Source of the DNA: Mastacembelus armatus | Taxonomy: Eukaryota; Chordata; Actinopteri; Synbranchiformes; Mastacembelidae | Assembly: GCF_900324485.2 (NCBI RefSeq) | Contig: NC_046636.1 | Coordinates: 21,163,106-21,227,105 of the forward strand | DNA: 64,000 bases | Reading direction: 5' to 3' | In this document: in pieces, positions 53,648 through 64,000 of the stretch | Layout: each line of letters opens with the position of its first letter | How positions within the stretch are numbered: position 1 is the stretch's first letter | Notes under the pieces: generated by a model | What the model saw: the letters and a program-made list of their open reading frames with translations, nothing else | The model's database searches: none | What the model was told of the DNA's origin: nothing | Program-made: the position numbers and the translations under genes

Positions 53648-55081
53648 TTTAGAAGCAACACCTGTGAAAAAAAACAATAACCATAACAAAAACCATAGCA
53701 GCCTGAGGACAGTGCCAGTTGATAATGAAAGCGAAGGCTTGTGGCTAGGCCTGCTACAGCACCATTAGCATATTTTCACAAAGGCATGTCCAAGAGGTAA
53801 ATGCAAAGGCTATTTTAAAAATTGAGCACAATAATATTAACGCCCGTCTTGTTTACAGACAGCTGGCGTTGCGTACGTACGCTAAAACTACCATAAACTC
53901 ATGAACAGAAAACGTTGACAGCCACCATATGTTTACCAGCATTTACATACTAATTTGTAATATTGCCTTAGTAACATTAATGTAAAGACAATAACACCGT
54001 AATGACCTGAAGTAGCTGCTAAGCTTCTCTGACACCAAACGTTTTTATACCTTAGCTATGTAACGCTAAATAAATATGTCAGTAGCGAGCTAACAGCTAG
54101 CGGAGTGTTCATAACAAAACACAACATTGAAGCTGAGCCTCATAATCGGGAATAACAGTAACGTTACACCGTAATTAGCAAATGCGCGCTGTCATTTCAT
54201 TACTTACTTGATATATGTGTGTTTTATGAAAAGATGAAGTTGTGAAGATACAGCAAACACGGAAATGAGATATGTAAAATTTTAAAAAAAAAAGGAGAGA
54301 CGATGCCCTCCTCGGAGCTAAAAAGCTTGACCAAAGAGCCGAGTGGTCGCCGCCCGCATACAGTCGTTATTTTCTCGTCCACAGTCGTTGTTAGCCCCGC
54401 CCACTGATCATCTTCATAGACGTCCAGTCTCTGAGGACTGGGGGGGCGTTTGTTTTCAATGACGTAACCCATCAGCTGATTGCGCTGGAAAGTGCTAGCA
54501 AAAGCCGCGAGGGCGCGCTCGTTAAAGTTCGCTTCCTCCTTCCACGCTCACATGGTGGGAGGGGCATGTGCAAATAGACGAGTGCGTGTGGTTTTCATAG
54601 ACAGATAAGGGGCTAATGCTATACCTCAACCACCCACTGATTATCTTATAGTTGTTCTGCAAGTAATGTGACTAATAAATGTTTACTCACACACACACAC
54701 ACACACACGGAGGAAATACATCACTTGAATAAGGTGTACAAACTACTGTACACAGTTCTACATTGATACCAAACAGGAAAGTTTTATTTGTGCATTTGAG
54801 ACTTGCACGTTGCTGATCCCGCTATCGGCTGCGCATGCGAGTCACAAGCTAACACAGGGTCCTGAGTACATGTGTGCTGGAGGGAAACTGAACCTGTCGA
54901 TCAGCAGAAGTGTACTTCGGTTTGTCATTCTCGTTGGGGCGAGCCTGAGACTGTTGGCAGAAGCAAGGAGGACCTACAACCCGCTGACCGCCGGGCAACG
55001 CAGGGTTACAAAACAAACCCATCAGCTGTCTGGGCAACTGTTACAGAGCTAACAACGCAGAAACCAAATAGCTAATCTGAA
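53648..55081. promoter_or_regulatory. Divergent plekhb2/ing5 intergenic region
   Basis: The two start codons are 1.4 kb apart. A CpG-rich stretch at about 54.30-54.56 kb fits a plekhb2 promoter and 5' noncoding exon. The next GC-rich stretch, about 54.81-55.08 kb, fits ing5. A (CA)n run lies between them at about 54687-54709. Transcription starts are not visible directly. Confidence 0.5.
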
Positions 55082-57682
55082 ATGGCGACTGCAATATACT
55101 TGGAACATTATCTTGACAGTGAGTATTGTGCGATATCAGTACATATCATACCCGTATCTGTTTGAGGGTTAGTTTGACTGTGTCAAACACTTTTCGAGTG
55201 GCGGGCAGCAGAGCAGCAATACACTGCGTTAGCGGCTAACGCTAGCTGTCCGGTCGTTAGCTGAGTTGTTAGCTTTCAGAGTAAAGTTGGATAAACTCAT
55301 GTAGGTTGTTAATGTCACTCAGGTTGACACTCTGTCTGCTGGACACTAAACAGACCTAACAGAGTTGTAGTTAGCTTAGGGGTTGGGCTTAGCTTCATGG
55401 TCTGCCAAATTAATATAACGTTAGTTAGCTAGCAGCTAGGTAACTACAAGTGGTTGGATAACGTTGTATTAAATGTAAAAAGACTGTGAACTGTTTCCAT
55501 TTCAGCCAACATTTAAGTTTGCTGAAGGACAGCAGACACCATATCTTTGTAACCTGTTGGTAACCGCGCCTCCGTAAGCATTTACGCGCCGGGACACATA
55601 ATAAACGGGATATACTAGTTGAGGCCAGCACACTCGGTGTTAAAATAAAAGCTTCACACCGCTTGTTTAAAAGTTCATTTGCATTGTTTGCATTTCTGTG
55701 CAATGATATATTCGTATTTTTTTAAGTAATTAAAGCATAGGAAGTTGTGAATAATATGATATTCTATCCTCATAGTTGTTTGTTTCCTGAAACACTGCAT
55801 TTATTTCTTTATTTGTCTATATTTTTGATTAGCATAATGTAGCGTTTGTTTTCCTGTGAACACAACCATACAATTAACATAATGAACTAAAATTTCTGCT
55901 GTAGTTGAAATTAATTATTTCAGGTCTAACATAATAAATCAAGTATAACGCAGGCTCGCATAATGACACCCAAGGGTGTTAGTGAAATTTTAAACTAGTT
56001 ACCATGAATGACACCACATGAGTTTGGAAAGATAATGGTAATATCCATCGCCCTCATTCTTATATCAATCTCTTTAGGCATTGAAAACCTACCATGTGAG
56101 CTACAGAGAAACTTTACTTTGATGCGGGACCTGGACAACAGGACTGAAGGTAATAATCCCATATTGTTGTTATGTGGTTGTATGCTGTGTGAATTTAAGA
56201 ACTTAAAAATGTATTAATTCATCTGTTAATGAGACTTGTGGATTTCCTGTTCTGGATCTGCTTTAAAGTCTGCAAATTTTATATGTAAATAAACTGTTCT
56301 AAAAAACATTTTGCCATAAATACAGTTTTTTTGTAAACGCTGTAATAACCCTGTTTTTGTTTAGAAAAGAAAAGCGAGATTGACAAACTGGCTGATGAGT
56401 ACATAGCAAATGTGAAGAACCTGGCCTCAGAACAGAGAGTGGAACACCTGCAGAAGATCCAAAATGCCTACAGCAAGTGCAAAGAGTTCAGTGATGACAA
56501 GGTTCAGCTTGCAATGCAGACATACGAGATGGTCAGTCCAAACAGTAGTAAATCATTCGTTTCCAGTCACTTTTATCTGATGTCTTGTCATTAAGATTCT
56601 ATATGTCAACATTTTGGCTGCAATCATTTTAAGTTGCAAATTTGCCCAAAACATTTTATCATAGGTGGACAAACATATCCGCAGACTGGATGCAGACTTG
56701 GCACGCTTTGAGAATGAACTAAAGGAGAAGCTGGAAGTGAGCGGCTATGAAAGCACAGACACAAGAGGATTAAAAAGTAGGTTTGCTAAATGAAATGCTT
56801 TTATTGTTAAACACTGCAAAACAGATGTATGCACATCTATAAATGTAAATATTTCCCCAGAAGCTGAGTCCAGGGGGCTGAGAGAGAAACGTGGATCCAG
56901 GGGGAGAGGGAGGAAAGGTTCTGATGAAGAGTCTCCCAGAAAGAAAAAGATGAAAAACAGGTGACTTTGGGCTGCTAACTCAGTCGGGCCAAGAGACTAC
57001 CACATGCCAGCTTCCAGAATCTGTACTATACATTTTTATCAGTCCTGATATTCTTGTATTTCTCACATTCTCATTCTTTTTTCAGACCGCAAATTATTCA
57101 TAATTTTGGTCTCTATTTAATTATGTTTAATTCATCGTCTTTGCGTCATGTTGGTGTTGTAGCCCGGACTTGAGTGATGCTCTCCTGCCTATGCAGCCGT
57201 CAGATGTTTTGGACATGCCAGTTGATCCCAATGAGCCAACGTACTGCCTGTGCCATCAGGTTTCATATGGAGAGATGATTGGATGTGACAATCCAGATGT
57301 AGGTTCACACTCTGATTCTTATTTTTGCTAGAATTAAATCTGGCACATGTCTTTATGGGATAAATGTTAGAATATTTTGACTACTTGTTTTGGCATGACA
57401 TTTAAAAACCTGACTATTTTTCTTCTTTTTCAGTGTCCGATTGAATGGTTTCACTTTGCTTGTGTTGACCTCGCCACAAAACCCAAAGGAAAATGGTAAG
57501 AACTTTTAGCTTTTTGTTTGTTTAAGTGAAGGTTAACCTGGAGTGTTTTTGTTTCATAAAATTTTATGTCATTATCGCTCTAAATATCTAGAGATTGTCC
57601 TCAGTGCCTAAACATCTTTCTTTTTTTTTTTAATCCTGTCAGGTTTTGTCCAAGATGTACCCAAGACAGGAAGAAAAAATGA
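55082..57682 (+). CDS. ing5: Inhibitor of growth protein 5
   Basis: Coding exons: 55082-55118, 56078-56149, 56365-56531, 56665-56776, 56861-56960, 57163-57298, 57434-57495, 57643-57682. They give 241 residues (human ING5 240). ING5 is a subunit of the HBO1 and MOZ/MORF histone acetyltransferase complexes; its PHD finger reads H3K4me3. The N-terminal ING dimerisation coiled coil is at about 5-105 ([40 protein letters not shown]). A basic nuclear-localisation stretch sits at about 140-162 ([19 protein letters not shown]). The C-terminal C4HC3 PHD finger has [31 protein letters not shown] and GKWFCPRC, followed by a lysine tail. [10 protein letters not shown] is ING5-like; I recall NLPFELQRNF in ING4. 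The ATG gives [13 protein letters not shown], the family start. Confidence 0.96.
55119..56077. other. First intron of ing5, with a repetitive 'gctaacgctagc' segment
   Basis: The segment 55229-55440 is crowded with GTTAGC, GCTAAC and GCTAGC words in both directions. This is a simple-sequence habit of fish promoter-proximal DNA. No exon was seen. Confidence 0.5.
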
Positions 57683-59240
57683 GATATATCTTCAGAAATT
57701 GTTAGCTAATAATGTATGTATGTATTTTGGTGTAGCTTACCAGTGATATCTATATATATAAGTTCATGTAACTCTTGATAGATATGGTGGGTCATGCAGC
57801 TTTTTTTAAAGGCCTTATCCAGATTTGGAGCATAGGTGCACCTCTGGCACCTTTATCCCTCCCTCTATTGGCTTTACTGTGTCTGTGTTATTGGGCTGTC
57901 TTTGTCCAGTAGCTTTAAAATAATTTATTCACTTAAATATTTGTGTACACTGGGTAAATTGGATGTTAAAATTGCACAAGCTATTATCAATCAGAACGTT
58001 TTCAAGTCATATACTGTATATATCCATTACTAACATACTCAGAAATCCTGGATTGTGGCTTTAGCATACTTGAACTATCAGTTTTATAAAGAACTATTTT
58101 TTAAATATATGAACAGCCTGCTGAGAATACATTTTTAAACACCTAAATCCTTACCAGATATTGGTGGTCAAAGGAATTATGTGTCTGTTTTTCAGTTACT
58201 ACCTCCTTAGGGAATACATGAGCACTGTATAAAGGACTGCAATTGGTACTGATATGGGAAAAAAATTATTAGCTTCAACCAAACAAGGAAAACAATGTAA
58301 ATTCTGTTTTAATTATTGACTTAAACAAAAACCTGAACTGAGACGTCTTTGAATGTATTATGGTACTAATGGTCAGTCAGTCAGTGTCTCTTGTTAGCTG
58401 AATGAGGTATTTAAGCACTTTGAATGACATTTTCCCCTGAAGAGGTTTGATACTGCAGGCTTGGTTTTATGATATAATTTATCTCATTTAAATCTTTGCC
58501 ATAGTACATTGCTTCAAATCATATATGGAAATATATGCATATATTTTTTATGTGATATGAAACAATATTTTGTGGACAGTGTTTTTCCAAAGATACTTGT
58601 ATATTTGGTGTATTGCTTATTAGTGAACACAAATTTTATTTAATGGGATTTTATCATCTTTCATATTCAACTGTGAATATCATTCGTTTAGGTGTATGCC
58701 ACAAATAAAAGCCAAAGTCTTTGTATTTTGTAAAATTCAGTATTTTATAACAAATAAATATTCACTGCTATAGATGTATTATGTTATTCTTTGCTGTTTG
58801 AAATGGAGTGTGATGTCTATAAATTGACCACAGGGCATTCAACAGACATCAATTGGGTTGTTGCACGTAATCTACAAATTTTCTTTTTCTTGCCCAGAGG
58901 TACATTGCTTTGTAGATGATGATGAAGAATTGGAACATAAACAATGTCTTTTCCAAAACAACATATTATCCAGTTACTTGTAGAATCCATCCACCCATTA
59001 TCTACACCACTTATTCCTGGAAAGGATGTGCTGCATTTCCAGTTATGTAATTCATTGTATTATCCACAGACCTTGGTATTTTCTGTAGAAACATTTTCAC
59101 TGACAATGGATGGTTATATTTTGTATCAAAGTACAAAAACTGCCTTAACTACTGCTCATAGACAATAGTTTAATACATAATATATGAAATGTTGATTCCA
59201 GAGAGACAAAATTATTGAGAAAGACTGGAATTTAAAAGTT
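57683..59240. other. ing5 3' UTR and convergent gap to cep19
   Basis: AT-rich. AATAAA at 58704-58709 is the likely ing5 poly(A) signal, giving a 3' UTR of about 1 kb. A short piece, 'atccatccacccattatctacaccacttat' in part, at about 58986-59015 is an end fragment of the inverted interspersed repeat. Nothing else was recognised. Confidence 0.55.
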
Positions 59241-60096
59241 CTAAAATCCATCATCAGACTCATCATCCCAACTGCATCTTTCTCCAGTGGACTTGGCAAA
59301 ATCCACTTCCAGGTCATAAACAAATTCAGGATCATCTTTGTGTCTGCGGTTCTTCTCAAAGAGTTCGTCCATTTGGCCTTTCTTGCGAGCAAGATCCTCA
59401 TCGTTCAGTTTATTCAGGTCTTCGTCAGGGTCCAGGCGGAAGGAGGCCAGGCTGTGCTCTAAGCTGAAGCCCTGCATGTGATCTCGTAGAATGATGTGAA
59501 GCTTCTCCAGCTGGTTTTGGGATACACCCTCCAGGTAGTCCCTGTGGCGAGGGTGATTCTTCAGCCTTTCAGCAGCCATGCTGTAGTCTGGAGGTTAAAC
59601 AGAGAGGGCAGGTATTGAACACTGCATACAGTATGTATGTTGTTGCCTTTAAGTATGCATTAGGTACCATACACAGCTGTACTGTATTATCTCCTATATT
59701 CTAGAAGCTGAGTACTTCTGTGCTGTAAATCTTCCTAACAGTGATCTTATGAACGATGATTGTACTGTTTTAAAAACTACATTCAGAGAAATGGAAGGAT
59801 TCCAGTGGGATTACTTGGAACTGCTATTGTGAAATAATATGTAGCGTTAGTTAGGTTAGATGACAATTTATTGATCATTATTATTGCTATTATTATTGTT
59901 GCTGTTTTTTGATTTATTGATTTTGTTGCATGTATGACTCTATATTTGGAAATTGTCTTGCCTTACCAGAATATTTGGAGAAGTTCCGCACAGGCATTAT
60001 TCTTTTCCGCATCGTTTTGGTTTGCTTGTGCTCATAAATTAAAATTATGGAGGGAGGGTTGAACTGAACTCCACATCTCTTTGCTTCAAAACGCAT
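59241..60096 (-). CDS. cep19: Centrosomal protein of 19 kDa
   Basis: Two coding exons, 60096-59967 and 59587-59241, give 158 residues (human CEP19 163-167). CEP19 sits at the centriole distal/subdistal appendage region, binds RABL2 and helps recruit IFT-B for cilium formation. Conserved blocks are [67 protein letters not shown] and [21 protein letters not shown], all matching the recalled human protein. The acidic C-terminus ([10 protein letters not shown]) also matches. The first ATG, giving MRFEAKRCG, was chosen; upstream in-frame sequence has no ATG. The gene is head-to-head with pigx, as in human. Confidence 0.95.
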
Positions 60097-60618
60097 CTTC
60101 TGCGGCAAGCCGGATTAAATCCGTGTGCACTTGAAATTAAACGGTAAAAAAAAAACAAAGATGCCTGCTCACAATAATTGATAATTCATATAAATATTGA
60201 TCAAAGCAGTATGAACAGAGAAATTGATCGAAATTAGGCTTCGATGTCGATTAGACGTTGCCTAGGTACCTACGCACATCCGTGAACTTACGTTAGACAG
60301 AGTCAAATCTTTCTGTCTTCGTCGAAGCCTGCCTATATTACAGAGAACACTTACAATGTCATACAGTTTTACTTAACTGACGGTAGTGAATTATAACTGA
60401 TTAGCGGATGTCGATTTTTACACAAAAATGTTGCCCTAGGGTTTCCTGCGATGCCCGTTTAAGCTTCTTTTTTTTAGTCAGGCACTACTGCAGCTCCCCT
60501 AGAAACACGAAAGGGGCCTTCAAGATTCCTTTCCGTAAACAATTCAGTTTACTGTAGTAGTAGCTGTACGAGTTGTATGTAGCTTGTCACATTTTATAAG
60601 TTTGCCATTACTATTTTG
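60097..60618. promoter_or_regulatory. Bidirectional cep19/pigx promoter region
   Basis: Only 522 bp separate the two start codons, so both 5' UTRs and promoters must lie here. No TATA box or obvious CpG island was seen. The shared-promoter reading is inferred from the head-to-head arrangement. Confidence 0.6.
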
Positions 60619-63049
60619 ATGTATTTTGTACTGTTCTTTGTGTTAAGCTGTTTGTCGACATGCCATTGTTTAATCGATAGGGGTAAGGTCAATTGTTGTG
60701 CTCGTTAAATTCACTTGTAACAGAGAAGATTAATCACAGATTCCGTGTTTCTAGTAAATGCTGTATATTATAGTGTTTAACATTGATTAACCAATATATA
60801 CATCACACAGATATTGTAAGATAGATACAAAAGCTATACATGAATCAATTTAAATGAGAAATCCAGAACACCCTATATCAAAAAATGTAACATGTTATTT
60901 GGTTTGTTTGGTTTTTACCACGAACGCGAATTTCCTGCATCCTCATCGTTTCCTGTGCTTTGGCAAAACTAACAAAAATATCACTAAAGTCGGCTGCTTT
61001 GTTTAGTCATAAATGTAACCTGCACGTTTTTCTACAGATGAGAATGAGAAACATTGTGGTCTCCCGAAACAGTGGCTTGAATCCACCTCAGTGTCGGTGG
61101 AAATTGGCCAAAAGGGTTTTCACAGGTATTTGCTGTGTAGTATCTCTATCTTTAAAGTTTATTGTGAGTAAAACGAGTAAGTGATTGTCACTTGTTTTAG
61201 GGAGGTGGCAACCACGGTTGAACTTAGCCCTGCTGGGGTCAGTGAGGTCAGAGTTTTGCTGATTCATAGGTGGCCCAGAGGAGTCTTCGTTGATCCATAC
61301 CAACTTACATTCCTGAGCAATCAGAGTGATTGGCTGGTAAGTTCAGAAAAATCTCTCACTGATTTGCAGAGCACTCAATTTGATAAACAGTGGGTTCAGA
61401 GTGTATTTACATCCCCGTCATGTGCTTGGACCTGGTTCATCTCACTTTTCCTGGTAGAATCTCTCAAATCCAATTAGATTGAATGGAAGCATCTGTGAAC
61501 TACCAACTTTAGATGAGACATCCTCATTTGTAGACACATTTCAAGGATAATTAAAGCAAAAAGGCTGCACCTGACCACAGCAAATGCTTTCTGGACATGA
61601 AAGATTTTGGTTTTTGATTTATAATAAATGAAATTTGGCATGACTGGTTACCAAGTTACTGACATACATTATGTATGAATTTATAAACTTCTTTTCCCCT
61701 GTAAGGTTTTGCTAGATTCAGCCATTGACCTAGAAGTGCCTGCTCACAAGACTTCAGGATTTGTCACCTATGTCTATCCCACCCTTGATGGACCAATTCC
61801 AAGAGTGCTAAAAGTAGCAATTCCAATACATGGTCGCTATCATGAGCCCTCTTTTGCTGGGAATTCATTTACATCTGTCAACATAGAACCTCCAGAGCTG
61901 CTGCTGAGGATTAACAAATGTAAGTCTGTTTAGCAGCTGTATATGTCCCCATTTTCATAAACAACAAATTGGTATTATAGGAAACACATTTCTAAAGAGT
62001 AGAGCTAGGAAACCAACAGTTTTGTTACAAAGCTGTGATATGTTTGCCGGTCTTGACTATTCCAGGATATCAGTATACAATTTTGATAAGTAGAAAGGAA
62101 AGTTAAAATACCTGATCAATTCTGTTAAAATGTGTAGAGTTCTTATATGGCCAAACAATAACTTCATTATTACAGTGTAAGGTTAGTCATTTTCTACTTT
62201 TTTAAAAAGTTTCCAGGAATCTTATACAGAGACAAAAAACAAACAGTCAATTTAATGCCTGTAAACCAGATTTTGAATTAGTCTATTCATCTGTGCCAGA
62301 GGCTTCAGTTGCTGTCCAAAAACTATTCAAAGCACACCAGTGAGCCACACTGCTGCGCTGGGTGACATCAATATTTATAGTCATACTGTAAACAGAGCAT
62401 AGATCATCGGTGGGTTTTTATTAATAGTTTTCTGAGAACAGTAGAGGTATATGGGACTCACATGGTAAACCAATATGTGGACACAATTAGTTAGTATGCA
62501 GAATTCACTGTTGGTTTTAGTATGTCTTATATTTGCAAGTTAGTAGGTTTTATGTATGTGATTTGTGGAAATAATAAACAGAAAATCACTGGCCTTATAT
62601 TGTAAAAACACACTGCCCAAAGTGCAATGAGGAAGATGTAGCTAATGGAAGAAAAAGTGTTTGCCCTTATCTAAAACTCTTTCTTCCTTATAGGTGTACT
62701 TCTCAACAACGTAGAGCCTCATATTGTTGTGGATGCCCCCTGCACTGCTGAAAATTCAAGCACATGTTCATGGGTAAAAATCCAGCAGCAGCAGAAGCAG
62801 GTGTTTGTCAATATGTTTTGTCAAAAACCTCAGAAAAAAAATTGAAACTCTTCATAAAACTAAATGTCCAGTGTTCCTTTTGCTTTTCACTTGAAAATGT
62901 GTTGTATCTTGTAGGAACAAGGCCCCATGAGCTTACAGCTTCCAGTTGGTGATGGGTCTCTGGTGACAGCTGTATGCTGTGGAACTCTTATAGTCACAAT
63001 GATCTGCTGTGTGGCACTGTCCAGATACATGTGGAAACATCAAATCTAA
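60619..63049 (+). CDS. pigx: GPI mannosyltransferase I regulatory subunit PIG-X
   Basis: Coding exons: 60619-60682, 61038-61125, 61201-61336, 61706-61919, 62694-62800, 62915-63049. They give 247 residues. PIG-X stabilises PIG-M, the enzyme adding the first mannose to GPI precursors in the ER lumen. The first exon codes a clean signal peptide, MYFVLFFVLSCLSTCHC, and joins in phase to the next. The lumenal domain has KGFHREVATTVEL (human DGFHRD), RGVFVDPYQL (human AGLYVDPYEL) and HGRYHEPSF (human HCRYHRP). A single C-terminal membrane segment (AVCCGTLIVTMICCVAL) precedes the short tail RYMWKHQI. The exon at 61038 begins with ATGAGAATG, but that frame stops in the next exon; the frame used here continues from the signal-peptide exon. 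The exon 1 call rests on phase, donor and signal peptide rather than on similarity. Confidence 0.88.
60804..60876 (+). repeat. 73-bp direct repeat, copy 1 (pigx intron 1)
   Basis: Runs from 'cacacagatattgtaagata' to 'ccagaacaccctat'. It pairs with 63136-63208 with the same length, the same orientation and four mismatches by my count. Confidence 0.9.
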
Positions 63050-63135
63050 ACTGTGATGGTCAACATACATTTTGGTATTTCACATTTTTCACCATAAATG
63101 GAACAGAGACAGTAAAGGCCATGAACAAATGATAC

Positions 63136-63208
63136 CACACAGATATTGTAAGATAGATACAAAAGCTGTAAATGAATCAATTTCAATGAGAAATGCAGAA
63201 CACCCTAT
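63136..63208 (+). repeat. 73-bp direct repeat, copy 2 (pigx 3' UTR)
   Basis: The second copy starts 87 bp after the pigx stop codon. The two copies bracket pigx coding exons 2-6, with 2332 bp between equivalent positions. Confidence 0.9.
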
Positions 63209-63560
63209 CTTTTCAGGTGACACAATACATTAATCCCCATTTTATAACTGAAGTGGTATCATAATCCAGGTTTTGCTTCGCAGAGTTACTGTATGTAAAC
63301 ATGTTTGTTGACGTTAGTCCTCTACATTTTTTGTAAGGTTTCCTCCTCAGAAAGAGGAACATAGCCACAGGCAAACATGGAGCACTTGTTTATTTACTCT
63401 GTGCAACACTGAGTAACACAACACGGTGTGGTCATCAGTCATGTTCTTAAGATTTTATCTCAACTGCAAACTTCAAATAAGAAAAAGCAAAGATATGTTC
63501 TCCAAAATTGCTTGGTCATTTTTTACTTGAAGGTAAGTTTTTTTTTTTTTTTTTTCTAAC

Positions 63561-63566
63561 AATAAA
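63561..63566 (+). terminator. pigx: Likely poly(A) signal of pigx
   Basis: AATAAA about 510 bp after the stop codon, followed by T/G-rich sequence. A 17-base T run lies just before it. Confidence 0.6.
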
Positions 63567-64000
63567 GTTTTGTTCCATTGTGTTCTAATTGTTTTGTCAT
63601 AAGACTAGTGTATAATTCGGCAAGTTAGGAAGCACTTTAGTTCTGTACACAGCTCTGTAATACTTATAATGAAAATCAATTATCTACATTAAACAGCTTT
63701 GCATTACAGCGTGTGTAGATAAAACATGGAGTGCAGTGATCATTTTTGTCATTGTGGAGGATTTTTTTCAAAAGGTCATATCACTACAAAATGCTATGTA
63801 TATATAGAGAGAGTGAGAGAGAGAGAGGCTTATAATTAGAAGTGTATTTCAGCTATTGTGCTGTGAAGAGTCTGCCACAGTTTTGTTACCATGATTGAAC
63901 TGAAATTTCCCAGTCCAGCTTGCAGGAATTGCAAAGTGTCCCTCAGCAGGGCCTGGGTATCATACATTTAAAACTCCTCTACAGATATTGAACTACATTA
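63567..64000. other. Right end of the window, no gene recognised
   Basis: AT-rich, with a short (GA)n run at about 63807-63828. No coding exon was recognised. Confidence 0.5.

Noticed and set aside
60094-60108. Upstream extension of cep19 (PQK before MRFEAKRCG)
   Set aside because: It would need a TTG start; the ATG at 60096 gives the conserved N-terminus.
61038-61140. ATG at 61038 as the pigx start (MRMRNIVVSRNSG)
   Set aside because: That frame hits a stop in the next exon. The neighbouring frame gives KGFHREV, matching PIG-X, and joins in phase to a signal-peptide exon at 60619.

Overview
The window is nuclear DNA from a ray-finned fish, probably a percomorph teleost. The genes are compact and intron-rich with GT-AG introns, and the closest recalled relatives of every protein are vertebrate. 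The repeats are typical teleost ones: an IR/DR-type Tc1 element, a short interspersed repeat with a GGAT-type tail, and a MITE-like repeat containing 'gctaagctaagc'. No bacterial-type operon, CRISPR array or rRNA/tRNA gene was seen. Exon borders were worked out by hand from splice sites, reading phase and recalled mammalian proteins. No search was run.

Layout, left to right: impact (-, C-terminal part beyond the left edge); osbpl1a (+, 27 coding exons counting one possible cassette exon), whose 7.6 kb intron holds an intact-looking Tc1 transposon inserted into an older LINE; a decayed laminin alpha-3 gene (-, about 31.0-34.2 kb); a cathepsin L-like protease gene (-); ankrd29 (+); vps4b (+); plekhb2 (-); ing5 (+); cep19 (-); pigx (+, apparently complete).

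The block impact-osbpl1a-[lama3 relic]-ankrd29 has the same order and relative orientation as human 18q11.2. That supports reading the broken laminin exons as a lost lama3. The right half combines genes that lie apart in human (VPS4B on 18q21, PLEKHB2 and ING5 on chromosome 2, CEP19-PIGX on 3q29). Three gene pairs are divergent: impact/osbpl1a, plekhb2/ing5 and cep19/pigx.

The genes do not form one pathway. Several act on endosomes and membranes (ORP1L, VPS4B, evectin-2, a lysosomal-type protease). Others act in translation control and actin (IMPACT), chromatin (ING5), the centriole (CEP19) and GPI-anchor synthesis in the ER (PIGX). I found no convincing new biological system. The most useful observations are the lama3 relic in conserved synteny, the young Tc1 copy, a possible cassette exon and conserved internal start in osbpl1a, a 73-bp direct repeat bracketing pigx, and an unusual residue in the cathepsin-like protease.
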